In this document: positions 7,971-17,170 of the stretch, in pieces
How positions within the stretch are numbered: position 1 is the stretch's first letter
Layout of the letters: each line of letters opens with the position of its first letter
NCBI GenBank assembly: GCA_947501445.1
Contig: CANMVS010000007.1
Coordinates: forward strand, 248,001-312,000
DNA from: an uncultured Rhizobiaceae group bacterium
GTDB taxonomy: Bacteria; Pseudomonadota; Alphaproteobacteria; Rhizobiales; Rhizobiaceae
Direction: 5' to 3'
DNA length: 64,000 nucleotides
Program-made: the position numbers and the translations under genes
Notes under the pieces: model-generated
What the model saw: only the letters and a program-made list of their open reading frames with translations
The model's database searches: none
Told to the model about the DNA's origin: nothing

Positions 7971-8240
7971 ATGACCATCGCCAAAGCTATCGCCCGCGCC
8001 TGGAGAGACCCGGATTACAAAGCCAAACTCTTGAGCGATCCGCACGCCGCCTTGGCCGATGTCGGTATCGCTGTTTCGGACGGCGCAAAAGTCAAGGTCG
8101 TCGAAAATACTGATCGTGCGGTTCATCTTGTGTTGCCTGTGAAACCTGCCGGGGCGATTGAGCTTTCCGAAATCGATCTGGAAAAGGCTGCTGGCGGCAC
8201 CATGAAGCACCCGTTTTTGACATCGGCTTTTGATCTGTAA
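7971..8240 (+). CDS. NHLP-leader RiPP precursor peptide, copy 2
   Basis: An 89-residue paralogue of the upstream precursor, 77 bases downstream. Leader motifs IARAWRDPDYKAKLLSDPHA and KVKVVENTDRAVHLVLPV match copy 1 closely; the double glycine AAGG again ends at residue 76. The predicted core, TMKHPFLTSAFDL, is also 13 residues but shares almost nothing with the first core. Conserved leader with divergent core is the usual sign of a RiPP precursor family. The core has no cysteine. GACAAGGAGAACAACC before the ATG is a strong ribosome binding site. Confidence 0.85.
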   Translation: MTIAKAIARAWRDPDYKAKLLSDPHAALADVGIAVSDGAKVKVVENTDRAVHLVLPVKPAGAIELSEIDLEKAAGGTMKHPFLTSAFDL

Positions 8241-8362
8241 GATGTTTGGGCAAATCCGGGCTCGGTAACACGCATTTATGCACGCCGTTGTCTGTCTGCG
8301 GCCGACCTAAACAATTGGAAACCAAAAGTAAATGGGATTGAACAACCTGTAGCGCCAATGGG

Positions 8363-9013
8363 TCAGTCATCCATGCGCGCCGGAGCCGCCATTGTTTCGT
8401 TCATGAAATTATTGGACAGGGTTGTGAGCCAGAAGATCATCCAGATATAAATCAGCGTTTCAGCTATGCGCTGGAAGGCACCGGCTAAGGAATTGTCCGG
8501 TGTGAGATTGAAAAGCAGAAACAAAAGGATCGGGACGAGGAACAAACCGGCCGTTTTTATTCCTTTTGATGGCGCCTTATTGCCTGATTGACGGGACAAA
8601 ATCGCAAGGCCGATTATGGCGCACATATAGGCACCCAGGCCGGTGGTGATGTGAATGAGATGTGTAAAGGTTGGATCGGTCGGTCTGCATTCAAAATCAC
8701 ATGGAGAAAACGCGGCGACGCTCAGCAACAGCGGGTAAGCAACAAGAAATGCGAAGCCAATCAAATTGACGGATGTCTTTGATAATCTTGTAAAAGCAAT
8801 GCCAAGCGCACCGAACAACAATAGTTCAGTGCCGATGAACCCAAAGTAGTTGACCCAATTGCCGTGTGGTGCGCCTGTTGCCCCCAACTCGCTCATGAAC
8901 TGCGTGCCATGGGTATAGCCAGGGTAATAAAGCCCGCCCCAAATCACGGTGATGACCAGCCAGCTATAGCTCGCCCCGGTTAAAATTACCGCAACATCCA
9001 GACGTCTCATCAT
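8363..9013 (-). CDS. DUF998 domain membrane protein
   Basis: A 216-residue protein with six predicted membrane segments. The region SWLVITVIWGGLYYPGYTHGTQFMSELGATGAPHGN near the N-terminus, with its MSELGATGAP motif, is characteristic of DUF998 proteins. The family is uncharacterised and resembles frataxin-unrelated small integral proteins found singly in many bacteria. It is convergent with the second RiPP precursor gene, but nothing connects it to peptide maturation. Confidence 0.8.
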   Translation of the reverse strand: MMRRLDVAVILTGASYSWLVITVIWGGLYYPGYTHGTQFMSELGATGAPHGNWVNYFGFIGTELLLFGALGIAFTRLSKTSVNLIGFAFLVAYPLLLSVAAFSPCDFECRPTDPTFTHLIHITTGLGAYMCAIIGLAILSRQSGNKAPSKGIKTAGLFLVPILLFLLFNLTPDNSLAGAFQRIAETLIYIWMIFWLTTLSNNFMNETMAAPARMDD

Positions 9014-9389
9014 TCAATATCCAGTGGGTCGATTCGTGTTTTTCATCGCACAGATGGATCGCATAACCAGATTTGTCCGGCAATGTCGCATGGGTCAGTG
9101 GACTGAATTATTATGCCTTCACCCCGATCCAAAATCCCGATGGTGGCATCCAGGCCACCCCTATAGGCGCATTGTTAAATCTGGAATTCCGCCAATGTGC
9201 AGCTAGCGGCGTCCAGGCTCCGTTTTTCGACCGAGTGCCAATGGAATGGCAGCTTCCAGTGTCACGCGCTGCCCGGCAGGAAATGCGGGCCTTTCAATTT
9301 CCAATTCAGTACAATAGGTTTTGCGCGTGGCCGTCACGAAACAAGGCTTTCATTCGCCTGCACACCAGCTGGAGCTCTTTTAAAACGAT
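9014..9389. other. Intergenic region with no recognised gene
   Basis: About 375 bases between divergent genes. No frame gives a protein I recognise on either strand. It presumably holds the promoter of the LysR-type gene. Confidence 0.4.
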
Positions 9390-10292
9390 ATGAAGGTGAC
9401 ACTGGCACAGCTGCGGGCATTTATTGTTGTTTCGCGAGAAAGGTCATTTACCCGCGCTGCCAAAATTCTATCCACGTCGCAGCCGTCCGTTACAGCGACA
9501 ATCCAGCAACTGGAATCCGCGCTTGATCTGAAACTGTTTGATCGAACCACGAAAAATCTCCAGCTTACAAAAGCCAGCAGATCTTTCCTGCCTGCACTTG
9601 AGCGACTGGTGAATGAGCTCGACACCGTCCTGTTGGACATGCGGTCAACAGCTGAGGGTACGTCCGGCAGTGTTGCGGTTGCGGTCCTGCCATCAATAGC
9701 AACAAATGTGTTGCCTAAAACCATCGCAAGTTTCTCCAAAGCCTATCCGAACATTCGAATTGCCCTGCGGGACGATAATTCCTCAGGCGTTCAGGAACGG
9801 GTGCGCAGCGGCGAGGTTGATCTTGGTGTTGCCGGACGCGTCGAACATTCCGACGGGGTGCAATTTGAAACGCTGATCAAGGATCCCTTCGGGGCGGTGA
9901 TGCATATATCGCACCCGTTGGCAAGGGAAACAGGCCCCATTGGCTGGCAGGAACTCGCCGATTACCCCTTCATATCCTTTGCCGCAGATACAGGAATAAG
10001 ACCGCTTTTGGATACGCTGGAACAGGTTCCGGACAATGTTGCGTTGCCTTGGATAGAAGTCTCCAACATTGCAACGGTTTTGTCCCTGCTCCACGCCAAT
10101 TTGGGCATAGCGGCGCTGCCGGAGATGGCGGTGAATACACTTGAGGGGGAGGTTGTCTTCAGAACGCTACTCAATCCGCCTCTTTTCAGGGAGTTGAGCT
10201 TGATCACAAGAACCGGCTCCGCCCTGTCTCCGGCTGCGGCCAATTTTGTGGATCATATTCGTTTGGCGCTCAGACCTGCCTGGATGGATTGA
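9390..10292 (+). CDS. LysR family transcriptional regulator
   Basis: A 300-residue LysR-type regulator. Residues 1-60 form the winged helix-turn-helix (LRAFIVVSRERSFTRAAKIL, then STSQPSVTATIQQLESALD), followed by the periplasmic-binding-protein-like effector domain. It is encoded directly upstream of the TAXI binding protein gene in the same direction, 140 bases apart, so it likely controls that transport operon. The effector is unknown. Confidence 0.93.
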   Translation: MKVTLAQLRAFIVVSRERSFTRAAKILSTSQPSVTATIQQLESALDLKLFDRTTKNLQLTKASRSFLPALERLVNELDTVLLDMRSTAEGTSGSVAVAVLPSIATNVLPKTIASFSKAYPNIRIALRDDNSSGVQERVRSGEVDLGVAGRVEHSDGVQFETLIKDPFGAVMHISHPLARETGPIGWQELADYPFISFAADTGIRPLLDTLEQVPDNVALPWIEVSNIATVLSLLHANLGIAALPEMAVNTLEGEVVFRTLLNPPLFRELSLITRTGSALSPAAANFVDHIRLALRPAWMD

Positions 10293-10432
10293 TGTTTCTA
10301 ATTCAAAATGCCTATTGATTTATAGGTGTTGGTTATAAATACCCCTTTTTTATCCATTTTATTGATTATTTGCGTTGCGTCCTGGATCTATTTCACCCTT
10401 TTCTTCTACTTCATTCACAGGGAGGAATTTTG

Positions 10433-11449
10433 ATGACTATCAATTTGAAGCGTCGCGCAGCACTTGCAGCGGCGGGGCTGTTTTCACTCACTGCTTTGCT
10501 TGCCATCAGTACGCATGTTCATGCAGATGATCCTGAGTTCCTGAATATTGGTGGTGGCCCTAGTGGCGGCACATTCAATGTTGTGGCAACCGGTCTCGGC
10601 GATCTCATGCGCACAACATTTCCCGATAGTGTTGTTGGTGTTCAGCCGGGTGGTTCCGGACCAAATCTGTTGCGCGTTTCCGCGGGCGATGCTGACCTGG
10701 GCATAACATCTGCGAGCAATGCCGCCGATGCCTGGGCCGGAAGAGATCCGGCGACACCCGATGCGCCGATCCAGAACATCCGCGGGCTGATGACCTTTTT
10801 CCCGAGCGCCATTCAAATCTGGGTTGATGCCAATTCTGACATCAAAACGATTGAGGATTTGAAGGGCAAGCAAATCAGTGCCGGGCAACCGGGTCAAACA
10901 TCGTGGAACGCCTTTAACAATCTGTTGAAGGTTCACGGCATGACCGTTGAAGATCTGGAAGCCGACGGTGGTAAGCTGCATCACCTGAGCTGGAAGGAAT
11001 CCCAAAATGGCCTGCGCAATGGTCAGCTTGACGCTGTCATGTGGGTTGCGCTGTATCCGCATTCGACAGTTTTGGCGACGGAAACCGCGCGCAAAATTCG
11101 GGTGCTTTCACTGGACCCGGCCAAGCTGGATCAATATCTGGCAGAATATGGCGGCGGATTTGAAAAAGTGACCCTGCCGGTTGGTCTGTATCAGGGCCAG
11201 GCAGAGCCTTCGACGTCCGTCGGCACCAAAACATTTCTGTTTGCATCCGACAAAATGTCAGACGACACAGCCTACAAGGTGACGTCTTCAATCTGGAATA
11301 ATCTTGAAAAATTTCAGCAAACCCACGCGTTGCTACAATATATCTCCCAAGACACCGCGGGCGCGGGAATGCTGGCGCCTATTCATCCGGGCGCTGCGAA
11401 ATTCTATTCAGAGCAAAACATCCCGATGGATGACCCGGTTCTGAAATAG
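10433..11449 (+). CDS. TAXI family TRAP transporter substrate-binding protein
   Basis: A 338-residue periplasmic binding protein of the TAXI class. A signal peptide (KRRAALAAAGLFSLTALLAI) ends near VHA-DD, followed by LNIGGGPSGGTFNVVATGL, the usual start of mature TAXI proteins. The first ATG at 10433 follows GGGAGG by seven bases; the frame is open further upstream but that would block the signal peptide. It delivers ligand to the fused permease encoded 24 bases downstream. Glutamate and related organic acids are known TAXI ligands, but the ligand here is unknown. Confidence 0.92.
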   Translation: MTINLKRRAALAAAGLFSLTALLAISTHVHADDPEFLNIGGGPSGGTFNVVATGLGDLMRTTFPDSVVGVQPGGSGPNLLRVSAGDADLGITSASNAADAWAGRDPATPDAPIQNIRGLMTFFPSAIQIWVDANSDIKTIEDLKGKQISAGQPGQTSWNAFNNLLKVHGMTVEDLEADGGKLHHLSWKESQNGLRNGQLDAVMWVALYPHSTVLATETARKIRVLSLDPAKLDQYLAEYGGGFEKVTLPVGLYQGQAEPSTSVGTKTFLFASDKMSDDTAYKVTSSIWNNLEKFQQTHALLQYISQDTAGAGMLAPIHPGAAKFYSEQNIPMDDPVLK

Positions 11450-11473
11450 GTTCCGGATTTTTGAAGCGGGTCA

Positions 11474-13468
11474 ATGAACGTTCGCGGTGTATCCCGCGAA
11501 CGTTCCAAAAACCCTTTTGAAATTTTTGATAAATTGACCCATCTGTCGGTTCCTCCGACTGTTCCTTTCGTCAGGGTAGGCCGCCTCGTGAAGATAAAGA
11601 TTGAAAGCGTCATCTCAGTTCTGGCCATATCGATGGTTTTGTTCCATCTGGCCGTAGCCTCACCCTTTATACTTGCCCCCAATATGTTTGTTCGCGGGTG
11701 GCATTTGCTTTTCGCACTGGTCATCGGATTTCTTGTTTACCGGTCTACCGATCCGAAACAGCGCAAATTCGTTGATGGCGCCCTGATCGTCCTGTCGATC
11801 ATCGGCGTTGGTTACATGATCTATTTCCATGCGGATATAATTGTACGGCCACCCTGGACCCAGGTTGCGTCACCGATAGAGATTTTTGTTGCACTTGCCA
11901 CAATCTTTGTTGTGCTTGAGTTAACCCGCCGGTGTCTGGGAATGGCGATCACCGGCCTATGTCTGGTCTTTATCTTCTATGGCTATATCGGGCCCTATTT
12001 GCGGCATGTCGATTTCCTGCGCCCGCTGGCACACAAGGGTCTGGGCATTAATGAATTCGTCGACCAGATGTACTTCAGCTTCGAGGGTATTTTTGGCGTG
12101 GCTCTGGGTGTCTCCACGGATTTCATCTTTCTGTTTGTCGTCTTCGGCGCACTTCTTCAGGTTATTGGCGGTGGTGATTTTTTTGTGAATGTCACCCGGT
12201 CGGCAACCGGTGCAACGCGCGGCGGTCCGGCAAAAATGGCTGTTGCCGCCAGCGCTTTGATGGGAACCATGTCGGGCAGTTCGGTTGCCAATGTGGCAAC
12301 CACCGGTGCCATCACAATTCCAATGATGAAAAAGCTGGGTTATCCAAAAGCCTTTGCCGGTGCCGTTGAGGCGGTTGCCTCCACCGGCGGGCAGATTACG
12401 CCGCCCATCATGGGGGCTGCAGCGTTTTTGATGGCAGCCATTTTGGGCATTGGCTATCAGGAAGTCATAACCGCCGCAGCAATCCCTGCCTTTCTTTTCT
12501 TTGTATCTCTTTTTGTGGCCGTTCACTGGGAAGCGCTGAAACATGGTTTGAAACCGCTCGAGCGCACCGAAAAAGGGGCGACTTGGCGTGAGTTCAAGGC
12601 CGGTTGGACATTTCTGATCCCGCTTGTTGTGATCATGACATTTCTTATTTTGGGGTACACGCCCAGTCTTTGTGCATTCTATGGCGTCGTGGCGACACTG
12701 GCGACGCCTTTGTTGCGCCGTTCAACCATGGTGTCTGCGAAAGTACTGGCCAGGGGGCTGGAACTTGGTGCGCGGGCAGCAGTGCCTGTCGCGATAGCAT
12801 GTGCGTCTGCCGGCATTATCGTCGGCATCGTGCAGATATCAGGCCTGGGTTTCCGATTTAGCAGTCTGGTGATCGCATTTGCCGACGGCAATCTTTATAT
12901 GGCGCTGGTGTTGGCCATGGTCGCGGCCTTCATCTTTGGCATGGGCATGCCAACCACGCCAGCCTATATCATTCAGGCAACCCTGGTTGCACCTGCTCTG
13001 GTTGAATTGGGTGCCCAGCCACTGGCTGCTCATTTGTTTGTCTTTTATTATGCGGTTCTGGGTCAAATTACACCGCCGGTGGCGGTGGCCGCCTTTGCAG
13101 CAGCACCCATTGCAGGCACGAGTTCCACGGCTGTCGGCTGGCGCGCCTTTGCTCTGGGTATTCCAGCCTATGTCATACCATTCCTCTTTGTGGCCAACCC
13201 TGAACTGCTTGGTCAGGGTGATTTTGCCGATTTGTTTCTTGTTCTTACCCGTTCGGTTATCGCCATTGTCTGCCTGTCCATCATGCTGACGGGATGGCTT
13301 GGCGGACGTTCTCTTAACTGGCCGGCACGCGCAATTCTGCTCGGTGCAGCGGTGCTGCTTGTCACGCCAACCCTGATACTCAATCTATGCGCTGTTGTCG
13401 GCATTGTGGCCATTTGGGCAGCACAAAAATATGTATTGAGCCCTTCTGGTGTCGGGGGGAACCACTGA
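11474..13468 (+). CDS. TRAP transporter fused permease (TAXI type)
   Basis: A 664-residue permease in which the small four-helix and large twelve-helix TRAP membrane subunits are fused, as is normal for TAXI systems. The large-subunit signature appears in MAVAASALMGTMSGSSVANV and ITPPIMGAAAFLMA, with a second half repeat around FGMGMPTTPAYIIQA and GQITPPVAVA. Transport is driven by an ion gradient. The first 30 or so residues are not hydrophobic, and a GTG near 11588 is an alternative start. Its TGA overlaps the ATG of the RidA gene. Confidence 0.93.
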   Translation: MNVRGVSRERSKNPFEIFDKLTHLSVPPTVPFVRVGRLVKIKIESVISVLAISMVLFHLAVASPFILAPNMFVRGWHLLFALVIGFLVYRSTDPKQRKFVDGALIVLSIIGVGYMIYFHADIIVRPPWTQVASPIEIFVALATIFVVLELTRRCLGMAITGLCLVFIFYGYIGPYLRHVDFLRPLAHKGLGINEFVDQMYFSFEGIFGVALGVSTDFIFLFVVFGALLQVIGGGDFFVNVTRSATGATRGGPAKMAVAASALMGTMSGSSVANVATTGAITIPMMKKLGYPKAFAGAVEAVASTGGQITPPIMGAAAFLMAAILGIGYQEVITAAAIPAFLFFVSLFVAVHWEALKHGLKPLERTEKGATWREFKAGWTFLIPLVVIMTFLILGYTPSLCAFYGVVATLATPLLRRSTMVSAKVLARGLELGARAAVPVAIACASAGIIVGIVQISGLGFRFSSLVIAFADGNLYMALVLAMVAAFIFGMGMPTTPAYIIQATLVAPALVELGAQPLAAHLFVFYYAVLGQITPPVAVAAFAAAPIAGTSSTAVGWRAFALGIPAYVIPFLFVANPELLGQGDFADLFLVLTRSVIAIVCLSIMLTGWLGGRSLNWPARAILLGAAVLLVTPTLILNLCAVVGIVAIWAAQKYVLSPSGVGGNH

Positions 13469-13968
13469 TGGATGAGCATAAATTGACCACGCCAATGCCA
13501 GTGGAGGCACAGATTGACCTTGGCGTCATTGCGCAATCCCTGCCCATGCCTGAGGCGACCAAATATCCCTATGATCTTGTCGTCGTTCATGAAACGACGG
13601 CCTTTCTCGCCGGTCAGATACCCAAACGGGACGGAAAACTGGCCTATGTTGGCATCGTTGGTCGGGATGTTTCGCCTGTTCAGGCACATGATGCAGCCCG
13701 CATATGCGCGCAGCAGGCGTTGGCCTGGTTGAACAAATCGGCCGGAGGCCTGGAAAATCTGGATCGCATTTTACGCATTACGTGTTTTGTTGCGCACGAG
13801 GATGATTTTGAGGATATATCCTCTGTTGCAGATGGGGCCTCCACCTATCTGATTGAAACGCTGGGCAGCAAAGGTCGTCATGCCCGCTCAGTGATCGGTG
13901 TTAAAAGATTGCCCAGAAATGCGCCGGTTCTGATCGAGTTCACCGCCGCACTGCAGCATCCGGTCTGA
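13468..13968 (+). CDS. RidA family protein (YjgF/YER057c/UK114)
   Basis: A 166-residue protein of the RidA superfamily, which hydrolyses reactive enamine and imine intermediates made by PLP enzymes, or acts as a related deaminase. Features include FLAGQIPKRDGKLAYVGIVG, ARICAQQALAWLN and the C-terminal VIGVKRLPRNAPVLIEFTA. The ATG overlaps the permease stop codon (TGATG), which implies translational coupling and a role in metabolism of the imported compound. The aminotransferase at 14898 may be the PLP enzyme it serves. Confidence 0.9.
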   Translation: MDEHKLTTPMPVEAQIDLGVIAQSLPMPEATKYPYDLVVVHETTAFLAGQIPKRDGKLAYVGIVGRDVSPVQAHDAARICAQQALAWLNKSAGGLENLDRILRITCFVAHEDDFEDISSVADGASTYLIETLGSKGRHARSVIGVKRLPRNAPVLIEFTAALQHPV

Positions 13969-14134
13969 AAATCCCAACCTCTGTCTGACCACGACGAGGT
14001 TGACCACAAATATATCATAAACTGCTGGTAGGTATTCACACGTTATCCGATATGTTGACGATCATTGTTTGCCGGTTAACCTCCAGGGTGCATATTGCGC
14101 GGCACATGAGAAGACATCTGACAGCCGGAGTACC

Positions 14135-14860
14135 ATGACGAACAGACAATCTCCGGCTCATGGCTTTGTGCGTAAGGGGCTTAAGGTACTTTGTGTGCTG
14201 GCGCTGTCACTGGCTGGCATTGTTGCGGCTTATCTGATCGCGGCAGTGGTTGGAACTGTATGGACGGCCCCTGCAAGTCCCGGCGTGAAAACCGACACGT
14301 CCCATACCATCTACGTGCTGTCGAATGGATTTCACAGTGATATTGCGCTTCCGGTCGTGGGCGGGCAGGCGCCGCACGGCATTCCGGTTGCTGGTGAGGA
14401 TCTGCCGGCGGGCCTTCAGGGCACACAATATCTTATCACCGGCTGGGGGTCTCAGACGGCCTATACCAGCTTGCTGGCTGTATCCGATCTGACTGTTGAA
14501 ATTATCGCAAAAGCACTGTTTTTTGATCGGTCTGTCATACACATACAGCCCTATTCCGGCCCCATGAGCGGCAAGGGAATATACCGCCTTGAACTGGGTG
14601 ATGCACAATATCAAAAACTGATCGCCTTTATTGCGCAGACCTTTTCAACAGACGACGAGGGAAGGGCTGAACCGCTTAGCGGCATAACACAGGGCTTCGG
14701 TGATGTTTTCTACCGGGCACACCCAAGGTTCAGCATGTTTTACGGCTGCAATGCATGGACAGGAGAAGCGTTGAGGCAAGCTGGCGTATCCGTTGGCCGC
14801 TGGACACCATTTGCCCAGTCCATCGAATGGAATATGGAACAATTGCAAACAGCAAAATGA
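14135..14860 (+). CDS. DUF2459 (TIGR02117) family protein
   Basis: A 241-residue protein with one N-terminal membrane anchor (about residues 15-37) followed by a globular domain. YVLSNGFHSDIALPV, GWGSQTAYTS and FYGCNAWTGEALRQAG resemble DUF2459 proteins. The conserved H, D and C/N positions suggest a papain-like or NlpC-type fold, but this is inference. The ATG at 14135 after GCCGGAGTACC is preferred over an upstream frame extension. Confidence 0.75.
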   Translation: MTNRQSPAHGFVRKGLKVLCVLALSLAGIVAAYLIAAVVGTVWTAPASPGVKTDTSHTIYVLSNGFHSDIALPVVGGQAPHGIPVAGEDLPAGLQGTQYLITGWGSQTAYTSLLAVSDLTVEIIAKALFFDRSVIHIQPYSGPMSGKGIYRLELGDAQYQKLIAFIAQTFSTDDEGRAEPLSGITQGFGDVFYRAHPRFSMFYGCNAWTGEALRQAGVSVGRWTPFAQSIEWNMEQLQTAK

Positions 14861-14897
14861 CGGCTGTGCGTGGAATTCAGCAACGTCCAGCGCCCTG

Positions 14898-15830
14898 TCA
14901 GGACGCGCCCTTGACGTGATTGTCCACCAATTGTCTGTAGAGTTCGCGAATTTGCCGGGTCCTGGGACCGGCGCCGGAAACGGCCCCTATTTTCTTTCCG
15001 TCTATTTCGGCCACCGGCGTCTGTGCACCGAAGGTACCGGTCAAAAAGGCTTCATCCGCGCCATAGGCCTCATAGAGCGAATAGTTTTTTTCCTTCAACG
15101 GAATGTCGTTCTCAATGCAAAGATCAATGACCTTTTGCCGTGTCACACCATTCATGCAGTAGTCGCCTGTTGAGGTCCAGACTTCGCCCTGGCGAACGAT
15201 GAAGAAATTACAGGCGTTTGTTGTGTTTACGAAGCCTTGCGGGTCCAGCATAAGCGCCTCATCAGCACCGGCCTGTTCGGCCTGAAGGCTGGCGATTATG
15301 CAATTCAGCTTTGAGTGGCTGTTGAATTTGGGATCCTGGCTGGTGGGTAGACCACGCACCTGGGGAACTGTGGCAAGGCGGATACCACTGGAAAGCAGGC
15401 CCGACGCTGGTTTTGAGTGTTCAATAATTGCCACAACTGTTGGGCCGGATCGCGACAGGCCCGGATGCTGAAATGGTTTGTCCTTGGGGCCGCGCGTTAC
15501 CATCAGTCGGCAATGGGCGTCGCTTGTCATGGCGTTGGCCTGCGCGGTGTGATCAAGAGCCTGGCGAATTTCTTCTCTGGTCATGCCAATGTCAATGGAA
15601 ACCGCCTTGCAGCTGTTGAACAGCCGATCCATATGCTCGTCAAAGAATGCCCACTTGCCGTTGTAAAGCCGCAAACCTTCCCACATTCCGTCACCGAGCA
15701 TGAAGCCGGAGTCGTAAACCGATACTCTTGCCTGTGCCCGGTCAAACAACGCACCATTGATGTAAATTTTGATGTCGCGGTTGCGTGCATCTTCCATGGC
15801 GTCGTGCGTTGTGTGGCTGGTGCCGTTCAT
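14898..15830 (-). CDS. Aminotransferase class IV (D-amino acid or branched-chain type)
   Basis: A 310-residue PLP-dependent fold type IV transaminase. VSVYDSGFMLGDGMWEGLRL near residue 40, the lysine in HSKLNCI as probable Schiff-base residue, and VNTTNACNFFIV near residue 205 are family hallmarks. Family members act on D-amino acids, branched-chain amino acids or aminodeoxychorismate; the exact substrate is not visible. It is transcribed toward the DUF2459 gene and lies downstream of a TAXI binding protein on the same strand, so it may process the imported compound. An alternative start lies at 15797. Confidence 0.88.
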   Translation of the reverse strand: MNGTSHTTHDAMEDARNRDIKIYINGALFDRAQARVSVYDSGFMLGDGMWEGLRLYNGKWAFFDEHMDRLFNSCKAVSIDIGMTREEIRQALDHTAQANAMTSDAHCRLMVTRGPKDKPFQHPGLSRSGPTVVAIIEHSKPASGLLSSGIRLATVPQVRGLPTSQDPKFNSHSKLNCIIASLQAEQAGADEALMLDPQGFVNTTNACNFFIVRQGEVWTSTGDYCMNGVTRQKVIDLCIENDIPLKEKNYSLYEAYGADEAFLTGTFGAQTPVAEIDGKKIGAVSGAGPRTRQIRELYRQLVDNHVKGAS

Positions 15831-15962
15831 TGTTTTGTCCGCAAAATGGTTCGTTCTTCCTGGCGCTGTTGCCTATGCTGGTAACGGGCGCAATGGTACA
15901 ACAGGTTCGCACATTGCCTGTGCGTACCTGCTGCCAATATAACTCATGGCTGCCTGAGAGCC

Positions 15963-16973
15963 CTACATCCAGCCCCGTTCCTTATAATAGCGCACCGCGC
16001 CTTTGTGGAGAGGAGCGATGGTTCCATTGGAAATCATGTCCATTTCCTCAAGATCAGCGAAATTGGGCCGTAGCGCCTTGAAGCGTTTGAAATTGTCGAA
16101 AACCGCCTTGACGACCTGATAGACCGCTTCCTCGTCTGTTTCTGTGGAGGTTACCAGCGTGGCGAGCGGCCCATAGGAATTGATGGTTTCCGGCTGTCCC
16201 TTGTAAAGACCAGCCGGGATTGCAGCTTCCGAATAATAGGGTGTTTCGGCGACCAGCCTGGCGATCTGCGGACCATCGACCTGCAGGAAGATGGTGTCAC
16301 ATGAAACAGTGGCCTCTTTGATGTTGCCAACGGGGTGACCAGCTGAAAACATGATGGCATCCACTTTGTCGTCACATAGGGCGGCGGATTGTTCAGCCGA
16401 TTTCAGTTCAGAAGCAAGCGCCAGATCGTCGACCTTGATGCCAATCGTGTCCAGCAGAACCTCTGCAGTTGCTCTGGAACCGGATCCGGGATTGCCAATA
16501 TTGACCCTTTTGCCTTTCAGGTCGGCAAGTGTATCTATTTCGGCATCTGCGCGCACCAGGATTGTCACGATGTCGGAATGGGCCGAAAAGACTGAACGCA
16601 GGTTCTCATTGGGGCCGGAATCGGCAAAAGCGCTGGTGCCGTGAAGGGCATGAAACTGCCAGTCGGACTGCACGGTGCCAAAATTCATGTCTCCGGCAGC
16701 AATACCGTTGAGGTTGGCAATTGAACCACCGCTGGCCTGGGCGGTGCAGCGGTAACCGTGCTCATCAGACGTGCGGTTCAAAAACTTGCAGATGGAATTG
16801 CCGACCACATAATACATGCCGGTGACACCTGCAGTGCCGATTGTAATGAATTTTTGGTCCTGGGCCTTGGCAGGCGCAATCGCAGCCAGTCCCAGCAGTC
16901 CAAGACCACAAAACACTGCCAATCCCTTTGTTGCCGATCCTCTTACTGGCGATCCTTTTGTTGGGTGTATCAT
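15963..16973 (-). CDS. TAXI family TRAP transporter substrate-binding protein (second)
   Basis: A 336-residue periplasmic binding protein. The ATG at 16973 follows GGAGGAAAAA, the best ribosome binding site. The signal peptide ends near APAKAQ and the mature protein begins FITIGTAGVTGMYYVVGNSI, the glutamate/organic acid TAXI pattern. It has no permease gene of its own, so it may feed the fused permease at 11474, although other permeases may exist elsewhere. It is divergent from the GntR gene and probably repressed by it. Confidence 0.92.
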   Translation of the reverse strand: MIHPTKGSPVRGSATKGLAVFCGLGLLGLAAIAPAKAQDQKFITIGTAGVTGMYYVVGNSICKFLNRTSDEHGYRCTAQASGGSIANLNGIAAGDMNFGTVQSDWQFHALHGTSAFADSGPNENLRSVFSAHSDIVTILVRADAEIDTLADLKGKRVNIGNPGSGSRATAEVLLDTIGIKVDDLALASELKSAEQSAALCDDKVDAIMFSAGHPVGNIKEATVSCDTIFLQVDGPQIARLVAETPYYSEAAIPAGLYKGQPETINSYGPLATLVTSTETDEEAVYQVVKAVFDNFKRFKALRPNFADLEEMDMISNGTIAPLHKGAVRYYKERGWM

Positions 16974-17066
16974 TTTTTCCTCCTTCTCACTGGTCGCGTC
17001 AATTTTCAATTGAAACTGTCGCTTACCGTCGATGTGCTATCCGTCAATATTGTATGATTGTAAGAT

Positions 17067-17081
17067 TGTCAACAATTGACA
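17067..17081. promoter_or_regulatory. Candidate GntR operator
   Basis: TGTCAACAATTGACA is a perfect 6-3-6 inverted repeat; it overlaps a second palindrome ATTGTCAACAAT (17065-17076). It sits between the divergent TAXI and GntR genes, 94 bases from the TAXI start. Confidence 0.45.
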
Positions 17082-17170
17082 TTCTAATTGTGTTTGCCCA
17101 TGGTTGGCCTATAAGGTCCGTTCATCGGCAATTGCTTTTCGATATCTGCCTAATTTGGAGGATAACCCGG

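Noticed and set aside
9014-9389. Possible decayed gene on either strand of the DUF998-LysR gap
   Set aside because: Short open stretches were read in several frames, but none matched a family I can name and stops are frequent.
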